From the NCBI GenBank assembly GCA_964372445.1, contig CAYJQO010000023.1, forward strand, positions 1 through 10,988: a stretch of 10,988 bases of DNA, in the 5' to 3' direction. The stretch comes from CAYJQO01 sp964372445 (lineage in GTDB: Bacteria; Patescibacteriota; Minisyncoccia; UBA6257; GWB1-50-10). The stretch's first letter is position 1, and every line of letters begins with the position of its first letter. Below are positions 6,471 to 10,988 of the stretch, in pieces. The notes beneath the pieces were generated by a model that was given only the letters and a program-made list of their open reading frames with translations, did no database searches and had not been told where the DNA came from. A program made the translations under genes and the position numbers.

Positions 6471-6503
6471 ATAACCGGAGGCGCCCATGTGCAACCCGTA
6501 GGG

Positions 6504-7238
6504 CTAGTACCCGGGGTACATCACCCCCGCTGCGCTCTCTCTAAGGTAACGGTCCGGATTGAAACTGAGGCCAAAGATATCCTCGAGCAACACCTTGGCA
6601 ATGTAGGCATTCCCAAGCTGGTTCGGGTGAACGTAGTCGACATCACCCGGCCGTAGGCCGAGCACATCGTTCCCGGATGATGTGAAGGTGTAGAACCGAT
6701 TCAAATCGTAGCTACGGTACCGTTCGAAGAGATCAATAAAAATGACCTTCGGGTGTCGCCGACCCAACTCCTTTGCTACTGCTAGGTACGGCGCGTACCG
6801 CATGTTGTAGTCGGCTCGGTTCCCAGCCGGATCCGATGCAAACACGACATGCGGCACCGACACGACGAGCGCGCCGAGGAGCCGATCGAGGTTCTCCCCG
6901 TACACTTCCGGCGCAATCCCCAAGCTGAGATCGTTCCGCGTTCCCACCACCAGCACCATGGATGGTTTGAAGGCCAGCACCTCCGGTTCCAGCCGGTCGA
7001 GCCAATCCTGGGTGGTCGCCCCGTCAAAACCAGAGTTCACGCAGCGGATGCGCCATGCAGGCACCTTCCAATCCTCCGTCACTTTCGTGAGCTCCTCCTT
7101 GAGGACGTACTCGACGATCTCACGCCAGTTGGGGTGCACCCACTCGGTCGAGGTGATGGAGTCACCGAGGAACACGATCCGGAAGGTCTCGCCGCCGGCA
7201 ATCTGGCGTTTTATAGCTTCGAGAATGCGAGAGGCCAT
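6504..7238 (-). CDS. SGNH/GDSL-family hydrolase
   Basis: A 244-residue cytoplasmic-looking protein without signal peptide. SGNH blocks are complete: block I FLGDSIT (24-30, nucleophile Ser27), block II around NSGFDGATTQDWL (68-80), block III GTRND (99-103, oxyanion Asn102), and block V DYVHPNQLGN (201-210, catalytic Asp201 and His204). Such enzymes act as esterases, lipases or carbohydrate deacetylases; substrate cannot be told from sequence. ATG 7238 is chosen because an extended -10 box lies just upstream and the family N-terminus fits; the frame stays open to 7376 but this would overlap the pseudouridine synthase gene. I see no clear terminator on its downstream side. Confidence 0.85.
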   Translation of the reverse strand: MASRILEAIKRQIAGGETFRIVFLGDSITSTEWVHPNWREIVEYVLKEELTKVTEDWKVPAWRIRCVNSGFDGATTQDWLDRLEPEVLAFKPSMVLVVGTRNDLSLGIAPEVYGENLDRLLGALVVSVPHVVFASDPAGNRADYNMRYAPYLAVAKELGRRHPKVIFIDLFERYRSYDLNRFYTFTSSGNDVLGLRPGDVDYVHPNQLGNAYIAKVLLEDIFGLSFNPDRYLRESAAGVMYPGY

Positions 7239-7247
7239 CTCCGGACC

Positions 7248-7256
7248 ATTGTAGCA
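7248..7256 (-). promoter_or_regulatory. Extended -10 promoter of the SGNH hydrolase
   Basis: On the minus strand TGCTACAAT is an extended -10 element (TGn plus TACAAT), ending nine bases before the ATG at 7238. The bases between end in GGAG directly against the ATG, too close to serve as a normal ribosome binding site. The -35 region is weak, as extended -10 promoters allow. Confidence 0.5.
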
Positions 7257-7272
7257 GCGGTTGCCCGGAACG

Positions 7273-8148
7273 TCACGGCGCAAGCAGATTAAGCACCCGG
7301 CGGAGATCCGACGGCATGCCAGCCTCCACCAGCACACGTTCCCCGGCGCGGGTCGTGAACTCCAGGGACGCCGCATGGAGAAACTGCCGACCTACCCCAA
7401 GCGGGTCCTTGCGGCGGCCGTAGAGCTGGTCCCCAACCACCGGGTGGCCAATCGAGGCAAGGTGTACCCGGAGCTGGTGCGTGCGGCCAGTTTTGGGTAC
7501 CAGCCGAACTAGCGAGAAGGGCTCTCCGTTCTTTTGAAACGTCTGGAGGGTCTGGTACTCGGTCACCGCCGGCCGTACCATTTTCATATCCTTCGCCCGT
7601 ACGCTTCGCCGAACCGTTCCTGAGCGGAGCCCAATGGGTGTATCGATAACCCCGCTTCCGCCAAGCTTCCCATAAACTAAGGCAAGGTAGGTTTTCCTAA
7701 CCTCGTGCCGCTGGAATAACCCCTTCAGGTACTCGAACGCCGCTTGGGTCCGGGCCACCAGGAGTACCCCGGAGGTATCCCGATCGAGACGGTGCACTAT
7801 GCCGGGGCGCTCGATCGCCTGCCCTGAGCCCTTCGGTCTCATCGAGTCTGAGGACTCTTCAGAAGCTCCTCGTCGTTCAGACCCTGATGGGTCTTCAGAC
7901 CCGATGGGCTGAGGCTCGGAGCCGAAGCGGTCTGAACGACCTGAGCTCAGGGTCGAAGGACTGGTCGAAAGGTCCCCAACCTCCCGAACCTCCGGAAAAT
8001 GTTCCAGGAGCCATCCAACCACCGTGCTCTGGCTGTTGGTCAAACCCCCAGCACGCCGAATAGGGTGCACCAGCATCCCCGCCGGTTTGCTGAGCACAAG
8101 GGAATCTTCATCCTGGTAAACTACCGCAATTTCGACCGGCTCCGCCAT
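7273..8148 (-). CDS. RluA-family 23S rRNA pseudouridine synthase with an in-frame insertion
   Basis: A 291-residue RluA/RluD-type pseudouridine synthase without the N-terminal S4 domain. Catalytic motif HRLDRDTSG (about 119-127 counted from the 8148 start) contains the nucleophilic Asp; other landmarks are VLSKPAGMLVHP near the N-terminus, KTYLALVYG, and RTHQLRVHLASIGHPVVGDQLYG. These enzymes isomerise uridines in rRNA or tRNA. Between 'EVREVGDL' and 'IERPGIVHRLD', where relatives need only a few residues, there is an extra segment of about 52 residues rich in Ser, Gly, Glu and Pro; at DNA level it is a cluster of palindromes. ATG 8148 is preferred over ATG 8157 because a TAGAAT box covers the latter. 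Folding probably tolerates the insert as a surface loop. Confidence 0.88.
   Translation of the reverse strand: MAEPVEIAVVYQDEDSLVLSKPAGMLVHPIRRAGGLTNSQSTVVGWLLEHFPEVREVGDLSTSPSTLSSGRSDRFGSEPQPIGSEDPSGSERRGASEESSDSMRPKGSGQAIERPGIVHRLDRDTSGVLLVARTQAAFEYLKGLFQRHEVRKTYLALVYGKLGGSGVIDTPIGLRSGTVRRSVRAKDMKMVRPAVTEYQTLQTFQKNGEPFSLVRLVPKTGRTHQLRVHLASIGHPVVGDQLYGRRKDPLGVGRQFLHAASLEFTTRAGERVLVEAGMPSDLRRVLNLLAP
7820..7971 (-). repeat. Palindrome-dense element inserted in frame within the pseudouridine synthase gene
   Basis: Several inverted repeats are packed here: GTCGTTCAGACC (7872-7883) with GGTCTGAACGAC (7929-7940), a 12-bp perfect pair; inside it GGGTCT/AGACCC (7889-7894, 7897-7902) and GGCTC/GAGCC (7913-7917, 7919-7923); next to it the perfect palindrome CCTGAGCTCAGG (7940-7951); and GAGTC/GACTC (7844-7848, 7853-7857). 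The segment encodes low-complexity protein absent from the family. This resembles dispersed palindromic elements that insert in reading frames, such as the Rickettsia palindromic elements. Boundaries are judged from the protein family and are approximate. Confidence 0.7.
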
Positions 8149-8155
8149 ACTAGGC

Positions 8156-8183
8156 ATTCTACCGGAAACACAAAAAAACTCAA
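8156..8183 (-). promoter_or_regulatory. Pseudouridine synthase promoter (TTGAGT-16-TAGAAT)
   Basis: TTGAGT (8183-8178), spacer of 16 bases including a T7 run, and TAGAAT (8161-8156) on the minus strand. The hexamer ends seven bases before ATG 8148, again predicting a leaderless message. The earlier in-frame ATG (8157) lies within the -10 box. Confidence 0.6.
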
Positions 8184-8221
8184 TAAAATAGCGGTTAAGT
8201 GCGCTTCGGATCGGCCCCCTA

Positions 8222-8250
8222 TTGCCAGTGAACTCGCCATATGGTACACT
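8222..8250 (+). promoter_or_regulatory. Promoter of the 3D-domain gene (TTGCCA-17-TACACT)
   Basis: TTGCCA (8222-8227, 5 of 6 matches), a 17-base spacer and TACACT (8245-8250). The start would be near 8257, giving a leader of about 53 bases. It forms a divergent pair with the pseudouridine synthase promoter. Confidence 0.7.
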
Positions 8251-8268
8251 TAGGACACGCTAGAGAAA

Positions 8269-8291
8269 CCCTTATTGAGGGGCGTTTTTTT
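8269..8291 (+). terminator. Terminator-like hairpin in the leader of the 3D-domain gene
   Basis: CCCTT (8269-8273) can pair with AGGGG (8278-8282) around the loop ATTG, followed by CG and a T7 run (8285-8291). It lies between the promoter and the start codon, so it would act as an attenuator or partial terminator. The stem is only 4-5 bp, so efficiency is probably low to moderate. Confidence 0.45.
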
Positions 8292-8309
8292 AGGAAGGTA
8301 CAAAAATGT

Positions 8310-8759
8310 ATGCATAGAACTATCACCGCGCTAGCCGTCGGCTTTGTCATCATCCTGACACCGGCAATAATTGGTGAGGAATGGGAAGTGCGCCAGGAGT
8401 ATGCAAAAACCGGCGTTATCCCCGTCGCCGAAGCCGCTGGTGTAACCGAAGATGGGTGCAGCGGCCTGGAGCCGGTCAGCCAGGTTTGGGTAACCGCCTA
8501 CTCGAGCACCCCAGAGGAAACCGACGATACCCCGTTCCTGACGGCCCGGGGGACCGCCGTGCGCCAAGGCATCGTTGCCACGAACTTCCTGCCGTTCGGG
8601 AGCCGTATAAAACTCCCCGGCCTCTTCGGGGACCAGGTGTTCACCGTGGAGGACCGCATGCACAGCCGCAAGAAGGATTTTGTGGACATCTGGATGCCAT
8701 CCAAAGAAGAGGCGGAGCAGTTTGGGATCCATCGCGCGGAGATCGTCGTTTTGGATTGA
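8310..8759 (+). CDS. Secreted or membrane-anchored 3D-domain protein
   Basis: A 149-residue protein with an N-terminal hydrophobic segment (about residues 5-22, ITALAVGFVIILTPAIIG) serving as anchor or signal, a linker, and a 3D domain (about 58-149). The three aspartates that name the domain are visible in TDDTPF (Asp72/73), VEDRM (Asp115) and VDIW (Asp126). The domain is related to the catalytic double-psi barrel of MltA lytic transglycosylases and is linked to peptidoglycan remodelling. ATG 8310 is the only in-frame start after the promoter, yet AGGAAGG (8292-8298) lies 11 bases upstream, while an out-of-frame ATG at 8306 sits at the ideal distance and would give only Met-Tyr-Ala-stop. Stop TGA. 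The next gene on the same strand is murA, also wall-related. Confidence 0.87.
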   Translation: MHRTITALAVGFVIILTPAIIGEEWEVRQEYAKTGVIPVAEAAGVTEDGCSGLEPVSQVWVTAYSSTPEETDDTPFLTARGTAVRQGIVATNFLPFGSRIKLPGLFGDQVFTVEDRMHSRKKDFVDIWMPSKEEAEQFGIHRAEIVVLD

Positions 8760-8765
8760 ACCCCC

Positions 8766-8781
8766 TGCCCCCGGAGGGGCA
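8766..8781 (+). other. GC-rich hairpin just after the 3D-domain gene
   Basis: TGCCCC (8766-8771), loop CGGA, GGGGCA (8776-8781), a perfect 6-bp stem starting six bases after the stop codon. There is no U-tract, so it is not a standard terminator; it may protect the message 3' end or be a weak stop. Confidence 0.4.
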
Positions 8782-8799
8782 CTTCAGGTACAATGATAA

Positions 8800-8822
8800 G
8801 GCAGCCGGTCTCAACCGCTGCC
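8800..8822 (+). other. Strong hairpin in the long murA leader
   Basis: GGCAGC (8800-8805), a bulged C, GGT, loop CTCA, ACC, GCTGCC (8817-8822): nine pairs with a single bulge. It lies just downstream of a TACAAT sequence (8789-8794) that could be a distal -10 box although no -35 box is visible. It would belong to read-through or distal transcripts only. Confidence 0.4.
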
Positions 8823-8844
8823 ACAGGTATTCCTAATGGTATGA

Positions 8845-8965
8845 ATCCCGTTAGAGGCTGAGTGGTTTTAGGGTATACTGTGCACAATGCATGTCACGAC
8901 GCGTTACCAAAAGAGTCTTGCGGTGCACGTGCGGCCGCTCGGGGGCGACCTGCCTCTAACGGGAT
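8845..8965 (+). repeat. Perfect 14-bp inverted repeat around the murA promoter and leader
   Basis: Left arm ATCCCGTTAGAGGC (8845-8858), right arm GCCTCTAACGGGAT (8952-8965), separated by 93 bases. The right arm includes the first two bases of the murA start codon. Between the arms lie the proximal promoter box and the leader ORF. It could act as a long-range RNA stem in transcripts started upstream, or as flanking repeats of an invertible DNA segment; the sequence alone cannot decide. Confidence 0.75.
8874..8879 (+). promoter_or_regulatory. Proximal murA -10 box
   Basis: TATACT ends seven bases before the ATG (8887) of the leader ORF, so the transcript should start at or next to that ATG. 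The best -35 position overlaps the left arm of the inverted repeat (TTAGAG, weak). The identical hexamer serves rplS. Confidence 0.5.
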
Positions 8966-8967
8966 GA
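8887..8967 (+). CDS. 26-residue leader ORF coupled to murA
   Basis: The ORF begins MHVTTRYQKSLAVHV and ends PLGGDLPLTG. Its TGA (8965-8967) overlaps the murA ATG (8964-8966) as ATGA. Its ATG lies seven bases after TATACT, so it would be translated without a leader, while murA itself lacks a Shine-Dalgarno sequence. The natural reading is that ribosomes loading on this ORF deliver initiation at murA. The peptide has no recognisable family and may have no function of its own. Other frames are also open over this short stretch, so coding status is inferred from position. Confidence 0.45.
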   Translation: MHVTTRYQKSLAVHVRPLGGDLPLTG

Positions 8968-10259
8968 ACTTCAAAATTACAGGCGGCACCAAGCTCCGCG
9001 GAACGGTGACGGTCAACACGTCAAAGAATGCGGCGGTCTCGCTCCTCTGCGCCTCGCTCTTGAACCGCGGCAAAACCATCCTACGGCGGATGCCGAAGAT
9101 CGAGGAGGTGCACCGCATCATTGAGGTGCTTACCTCGATTGGCGTTGCTGTTACATGGAAAGGCAGCGACGTGGTGATTGTACCGCCGAAGAAGCTACAT
9201 CTCGAGAAGATAGATGCCGACGCTGCCTGCCACACGCGGAGCGCCATTATGCTCCTCGGCCCCTTGATTCACCTTGAGCGCCGCTTCGAGATCCCCCACC
9301 CGGGCGGCTGCGAGCTCGGCGAACGAACCGTCAAGCCACACCTCTATGCGCTGGAAGAGCTTGGCGTCTCGATCAAAACCCTCCGCAGCGCCTACCGTGT
9401 TTCCCACGCCAAGCTCCACGCTGGCCACATTACCCTCTACGAGTCCGGCGACACCGTGACCGAGAACGCCATCCTCGCCGCGGCGAGAATCCCCGGGAAG
9501 ACCACCATCACCTTTGCTTCGGCGAACTACCAGGTGCAGGACCTCTGCGATTTTCTCCGAAAGCTTGGCGTCAGGATCAAAGGCATCGGCACCACCACGC
9601 TGGTCGTCCATGGGGTGCGGTCGATCAACCGATCCGTCACCTACTACCCGAGCGAAGACCCGATCGAGGCGATGCTCTTCCTCTCAATCGCCGCGACCAC
9701 GGGCTCCTCGATCACGATCCGGCGCTGCCCCATAGATTTTCTGGAGCTCGAGCTCCTGAAGCTCGAGAAAATGGGGTTCCGCTACCGCATCCTCCGGCGC
9801 TACAAGGCGCGGAACGGCCGTACCAACCTGGTCAATATCAAAACCGCTCCATCGAAGCTCACGGCGCCAGAGGAGAAGCTCTACGCGCGTCCGTTCCCAG
9901 GCCTCAACATCGACAACTTGCCGTTCTTCGTGCCGATTGCCACGCAGGCACGGGGAGAAACTTTAATCCATGACTGGGTCTACGAGGGCCGAGCGATCCA
10001 CTATCTCGAGCTTACCAAGCTCGGCGCAAACATCCTGCTCGCCGACCCGCACCGGGTCTACGTCAAGGGACCGACGAAACTCCGCGCCGCGGAGGTGGTT
10101 TGCCCTCCCGCCCTCCGACCCGCGGCGATCGTCCTCATCGCCATGCTCACCGCCAGGGGCACCTCAATCCTCCGGAACGTCTACTCCATCAACCGCGGCT
10201 ACGAAGACCTCGCCCGCCGGCTCCAAAAAATTGGCGCGAGGATTGAGATGCTCACGTAA
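8964..10259 (+). CDS. murA: UDP-N-acetylglucosamine 1-carboxyvinyltransferase (MurA)
   Basis: A 431-residue enolpyruvyl transferase (E. coli MurA has 419). It moves enolpyruvate from PEP to UDP-GlcNAc, the first committed step of peptidoglycan synthesis in the cytoplasm. Key residues align: Lys21-Asn22 in NTSKNAAV (E. coli K22/N23), Cys116 and Arg121 in PGGCELGER (C115/R120, the mobile loop and fosfomycin site), Asp317 in PGLNIDNLPFF (D305), Arg385 in ALRPAAIVL (R397), and the closing RGYEDLARRLQKIGARIE. The loop is unusual, CELGERTVKPH instead of CAIGARPVDLH, and there is an insertion-like basic stretch RRYKARNGRT. The ATG 8964 is fixed by the family N-terminus (MNFKITGGTKLRG); the open frame upstream crosses the promoter. 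With Cys at position 116, fosfomycin sensitivity is possible. Confidence 0.92.
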   Translation: MNFKITGGTKLRGTVTVNTSKNAAVSLLCASLLNRGKTILRRMPKIEEVHRIIEVLTSIGVAVTWKGSDVVIVPPKKLHLEKIDADAACHTRSAIMLLGPLIHLERRFEIPHPGGCELGERTVKPHLYALEELGVSIKTLRSAYRVSHAKLHAGHITLYESGDTVTENAILAAARIPGKTTITFASANYQVQDLCDFLRKLGVRIKGIGTTTLVVHGVRSINRSVTYYPSEDPIEAMLFLSIAATTGSSITIRRCPIDFLELELLKLEKMGFRYRILRRYKARNGRTNLVNIKTAPSKLTAPEEKLYARPFPGLNIDNLPFFVPIATQARGETLIHDWVYEGRAIHYLELTKLGANILLADPHRVYVKGPTKLRAAEVVCPPALRPAAIVLIAMLTARGTSILRNVYSINRGYEDLARRLQKIGARIEMLT

Positions 10260-10350
10260 CGGTAATCACCACAGTATCATGGAGCTAGGCATACTATGAA
10301 AATAATCCTCTACATGGGCATTTCCGTGAACGGGTATGTGGTGATTACCG
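10260..10350 (+). repeat. Perfect 14-bp inverted repeat after murA
   Basis: Left arm CGGTAATCACCACA (10260-10273) begins at the base after the murA stop; right arm TGTGGTGATTACCG (10337-10350) lies inside the next small ORF, at codons 14-19. The spacer is 63 bases and holds the start codon of that ORF. The arms are unrelated in sequence to the repeat upstream of murA. Confidence 0.75.
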
Positions 10351-10439
10351 GCAAGTCTCCGAGGGAACTACTACAACTGTTGGAAGAGAGAGGTTACACT
10401 ACTGCATTCCTTGCCGAAAGGTTGCGGGCGAAACAATAA
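10296..10439 (+). pseudogene. 47-residue ORF, probable internally deleted DHFR/RibD-type reductase remnant
   Basis: The ORF begins MKIILYMGISVNGYV, which is the usual N-terminal strand of bacterial dihydrofolate reductase/RibD C-terminal domain proteins (compare MKxILYMAxSxxGYIA). Directly after it comes VITGKSPRELLQLLEERGYT and TAFLAERLRAKQ, which resembles the later part of the same family (SPxExLxxLxxKGxxxALLAGG). The roughly 90-100 residues between these parts and everything after the 'LLAGG' position are missing, in frame. AGG lies six bases plus before ATG 10296. It might still be expressed as a small protein, but an enzyme of this size is not possible. The right arm of the inverted repeat falls exactly at the presumed junction. 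Family recognition is from memory of the pattern. Confidence 0.5.
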
Positions 10440-10466
10440 GATTCCCTTTCGGCTTAATCGAAGCCA

Positions 10467-10988
10467 CTACACCGCAATACGTGCGGCTTTTTTTCGCACC
10501 ACGCCGTCGTGGATGAGGGCGGCAACCGCGGCACGGACGGCACGGTGGCTGGTACGGAGCTCCCGGGCGAGGTGCTCAAGGGTGGCGCTCCCGCGCTGCA
10601 CGAGGAACGCAACGATTTTTCCTCGGAGCTCGCGGCTCGAACCGTGGAACGGTGCATGCCGCACGTAGTGGGCGCTCCTGCGGTTCGGGTTCCGCACGGC
10701 CTTCCCCAGCATGCTCCCATAGTCGAGGAGCGCGTAGTACCAGGTGCGTGGGTCCCTGCGGTTGAGAGCCTGTTCAATTAGTGGAATGATTTCCTCGTCG
10801 CGCACCTTTCTCCGCCGCCTGAAGAAATGGTGGATGAACACACGCCGGACGTTCGTATCGAGGTAGATTGCCGGATGATCAAAGGCAAACACCGCGATTG
10901 CAGCTGCCGTGGCTGACCCCACACCTGGCAGCTGCTCGAGTATCTTGAGCTCTCGCGGAAGCTTGCCGTGGTACCGGCCAACGACAAG
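10467..10988 (-). CDS. MutY/endonuclease III-like DNA glycosylase with C-terminal winged helix (partial)
   Basis: The frame is open to the right edge, so the N-terminus is missing; the GTG at 10922 is an internal Val. Visible are the helix-hairpin-helix LPGVGSATAAAI and, 20 or so residues on, LDTNVRRVF with the catalytic Asp of the HhH-GPD superfamily (MutY form ILDGNVKRV). MutY removes adenine opposite 8-oxoguanine. The four-cysteine iron-sulfur loop expected next is replaced by 'DYGSMLGKAVRNPNRRSAHYVRH', with no Cys in the visible 173 residues. The last 55 residues (ELRGKIVAFLVQRGSATLEHLARELRTSHRAVRAAVAALIHDGVV region) look like a winged helix in place of the MutY C-terminal domain. I recall similar proteins in Patescibacteria, sometimes labelled HesB. 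Substrate is uncertain. Confidence 0.8.
   Translation of the reverse strand, partial: LVVGRYHGKLPRELKILEQLPGVGSATAAAIAVFAFDHPAIYLDTNVRRVFIHHFFRRRRKVRDEEIIPLIEQALNRRDPRTWYYALLDYGSMLGKAVRNPNRRSAHYVRHAPFHGSSRELRGKIVAFLVQRGSATLEHLARELRTSHRAVRAAVAALIHDGVVRKKAARIAV
10472..10494 (+). terminator. Rho-independent terminator of the murA unit
   Basis: CCGCA (10472-10476), loop ATACG, TGCGG (10482-10486), C, then T7 (10488-10494). It lies inside the last codons of the convergent MutY-like gene, whose Arg-Lys-Lys-Ala codons supply the A-rich complement of the T-run. A second hairpin GGCTT/AAGCC (10451-10465) precedes it. Confidence 0.8.

Noticed and set aside
7239..7376. N-terminal extension of the SGNH hydrolase frame
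   Set aside because: It overlaps the upstream gene and the extended -10 box, and reads as Arg/Cys/Trp-rich non-family sequence.
8862..8963. GTG-initiated N-terminal extension of MurA
   Set aside because: It would start before the TATACT box, and MurA proteins begin at the MNFKITGG-type segment.
10920..10922. GTG as start of the MutY-like gene
   Set aside because: It falls in the middle of the LPGVG hairpin motif; the frame continues upstream to the window edge with family sequence.
1..10988. CRISPR arrays, insertion sequences, phage or toxin-antitoxin genes
   Set aside because: No regularly spaced direct repeats, transposase or integrase motifs, or recognisable toxin-antitoxin pairs were seen on either strand.

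Overview
The window looks like a piece of a compact, GC-rich bacterial genome, most probably from the Candidate Phyla Radiation (Patescibacteria, perhaps Parcubacteria-like). This is an inference from gene content and style: a DUF4012 membrane protein next to lepA and a short rsmI, a short L19, a RluA-family pseudouridine synthase without an S4 domain, a small 3D-domain wall protein, a cysteine-poor MutY-like glycosylase with a C-terminal winged helix, and tiny intergenic gaps. TGA is used as a stop (rsmI, 3D protein), so the code is the ordinary bacterial one.

Layout, minus strand, 1-5260: a promoter at about 5231-5260 starts a long tightly packed operon reading leftward: a 40-residue very basic protein, rsmI (16S rRNA methyltransferase), a DUF4012 membrane-anchored protein (ATGA overlap), lepA (EF4), an FtsB/DivIC-like division protein, and tRNA-Gly(CCC), whose first base directly follows the stop codon of the division gene. 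Left of it begins a P-type cation ATPase (only 26 codons visible). Upstream of the operon lie a terminator, an unrecognised 119-residue protein, the rplS terminator and rplS itself.

6111-8160: rplS and a small + strand membrane-protein ORF are fired from back-to-back promoters. The + unit ends at a clear terminator (6438-6470), facing the end of a minus-strand SGNH hydrolase. Upstream of that is a RluA-family pseudouridine synthase carrying an in-frame insertion of about 155 bp that is full of palindromes.

8160-10988: a divergent promoter region leads rightward to a secreted 3D-domain protein (peptidoglycan remodelling) and murA (first committed step of peptidoglycan synthesis). The murA leader is elaborate: a hairpin, a perfect 14-bp inverted repeat whose second arm reaches into the murA start codon, and a 26-codon apparently leaderless ORF that overlaps the murA start as ATGA. 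A second perfect 14-bp inverted repeat begins at the base after the murA stop and ends inside a 47-codon ORF that looks like an internally deleted DHFR/RibD-type gene. A terminator closes this unit inside the 3' end of the convergent MutY-like gene, which runs off the right edge.

The genes serve translation (rsmI, lepA, rplS, RluA-type, tRNA), envelope and division (murA, 3D, DUF4012, FtsB-like) and DNA repair (MutY-like). The most striking regional theme is promoter placement: in five cases a -10 hexamer ends 6 or 7 bases before an ATG, which predicts leaderless mRNAs; a sixth ends 9 bases before.
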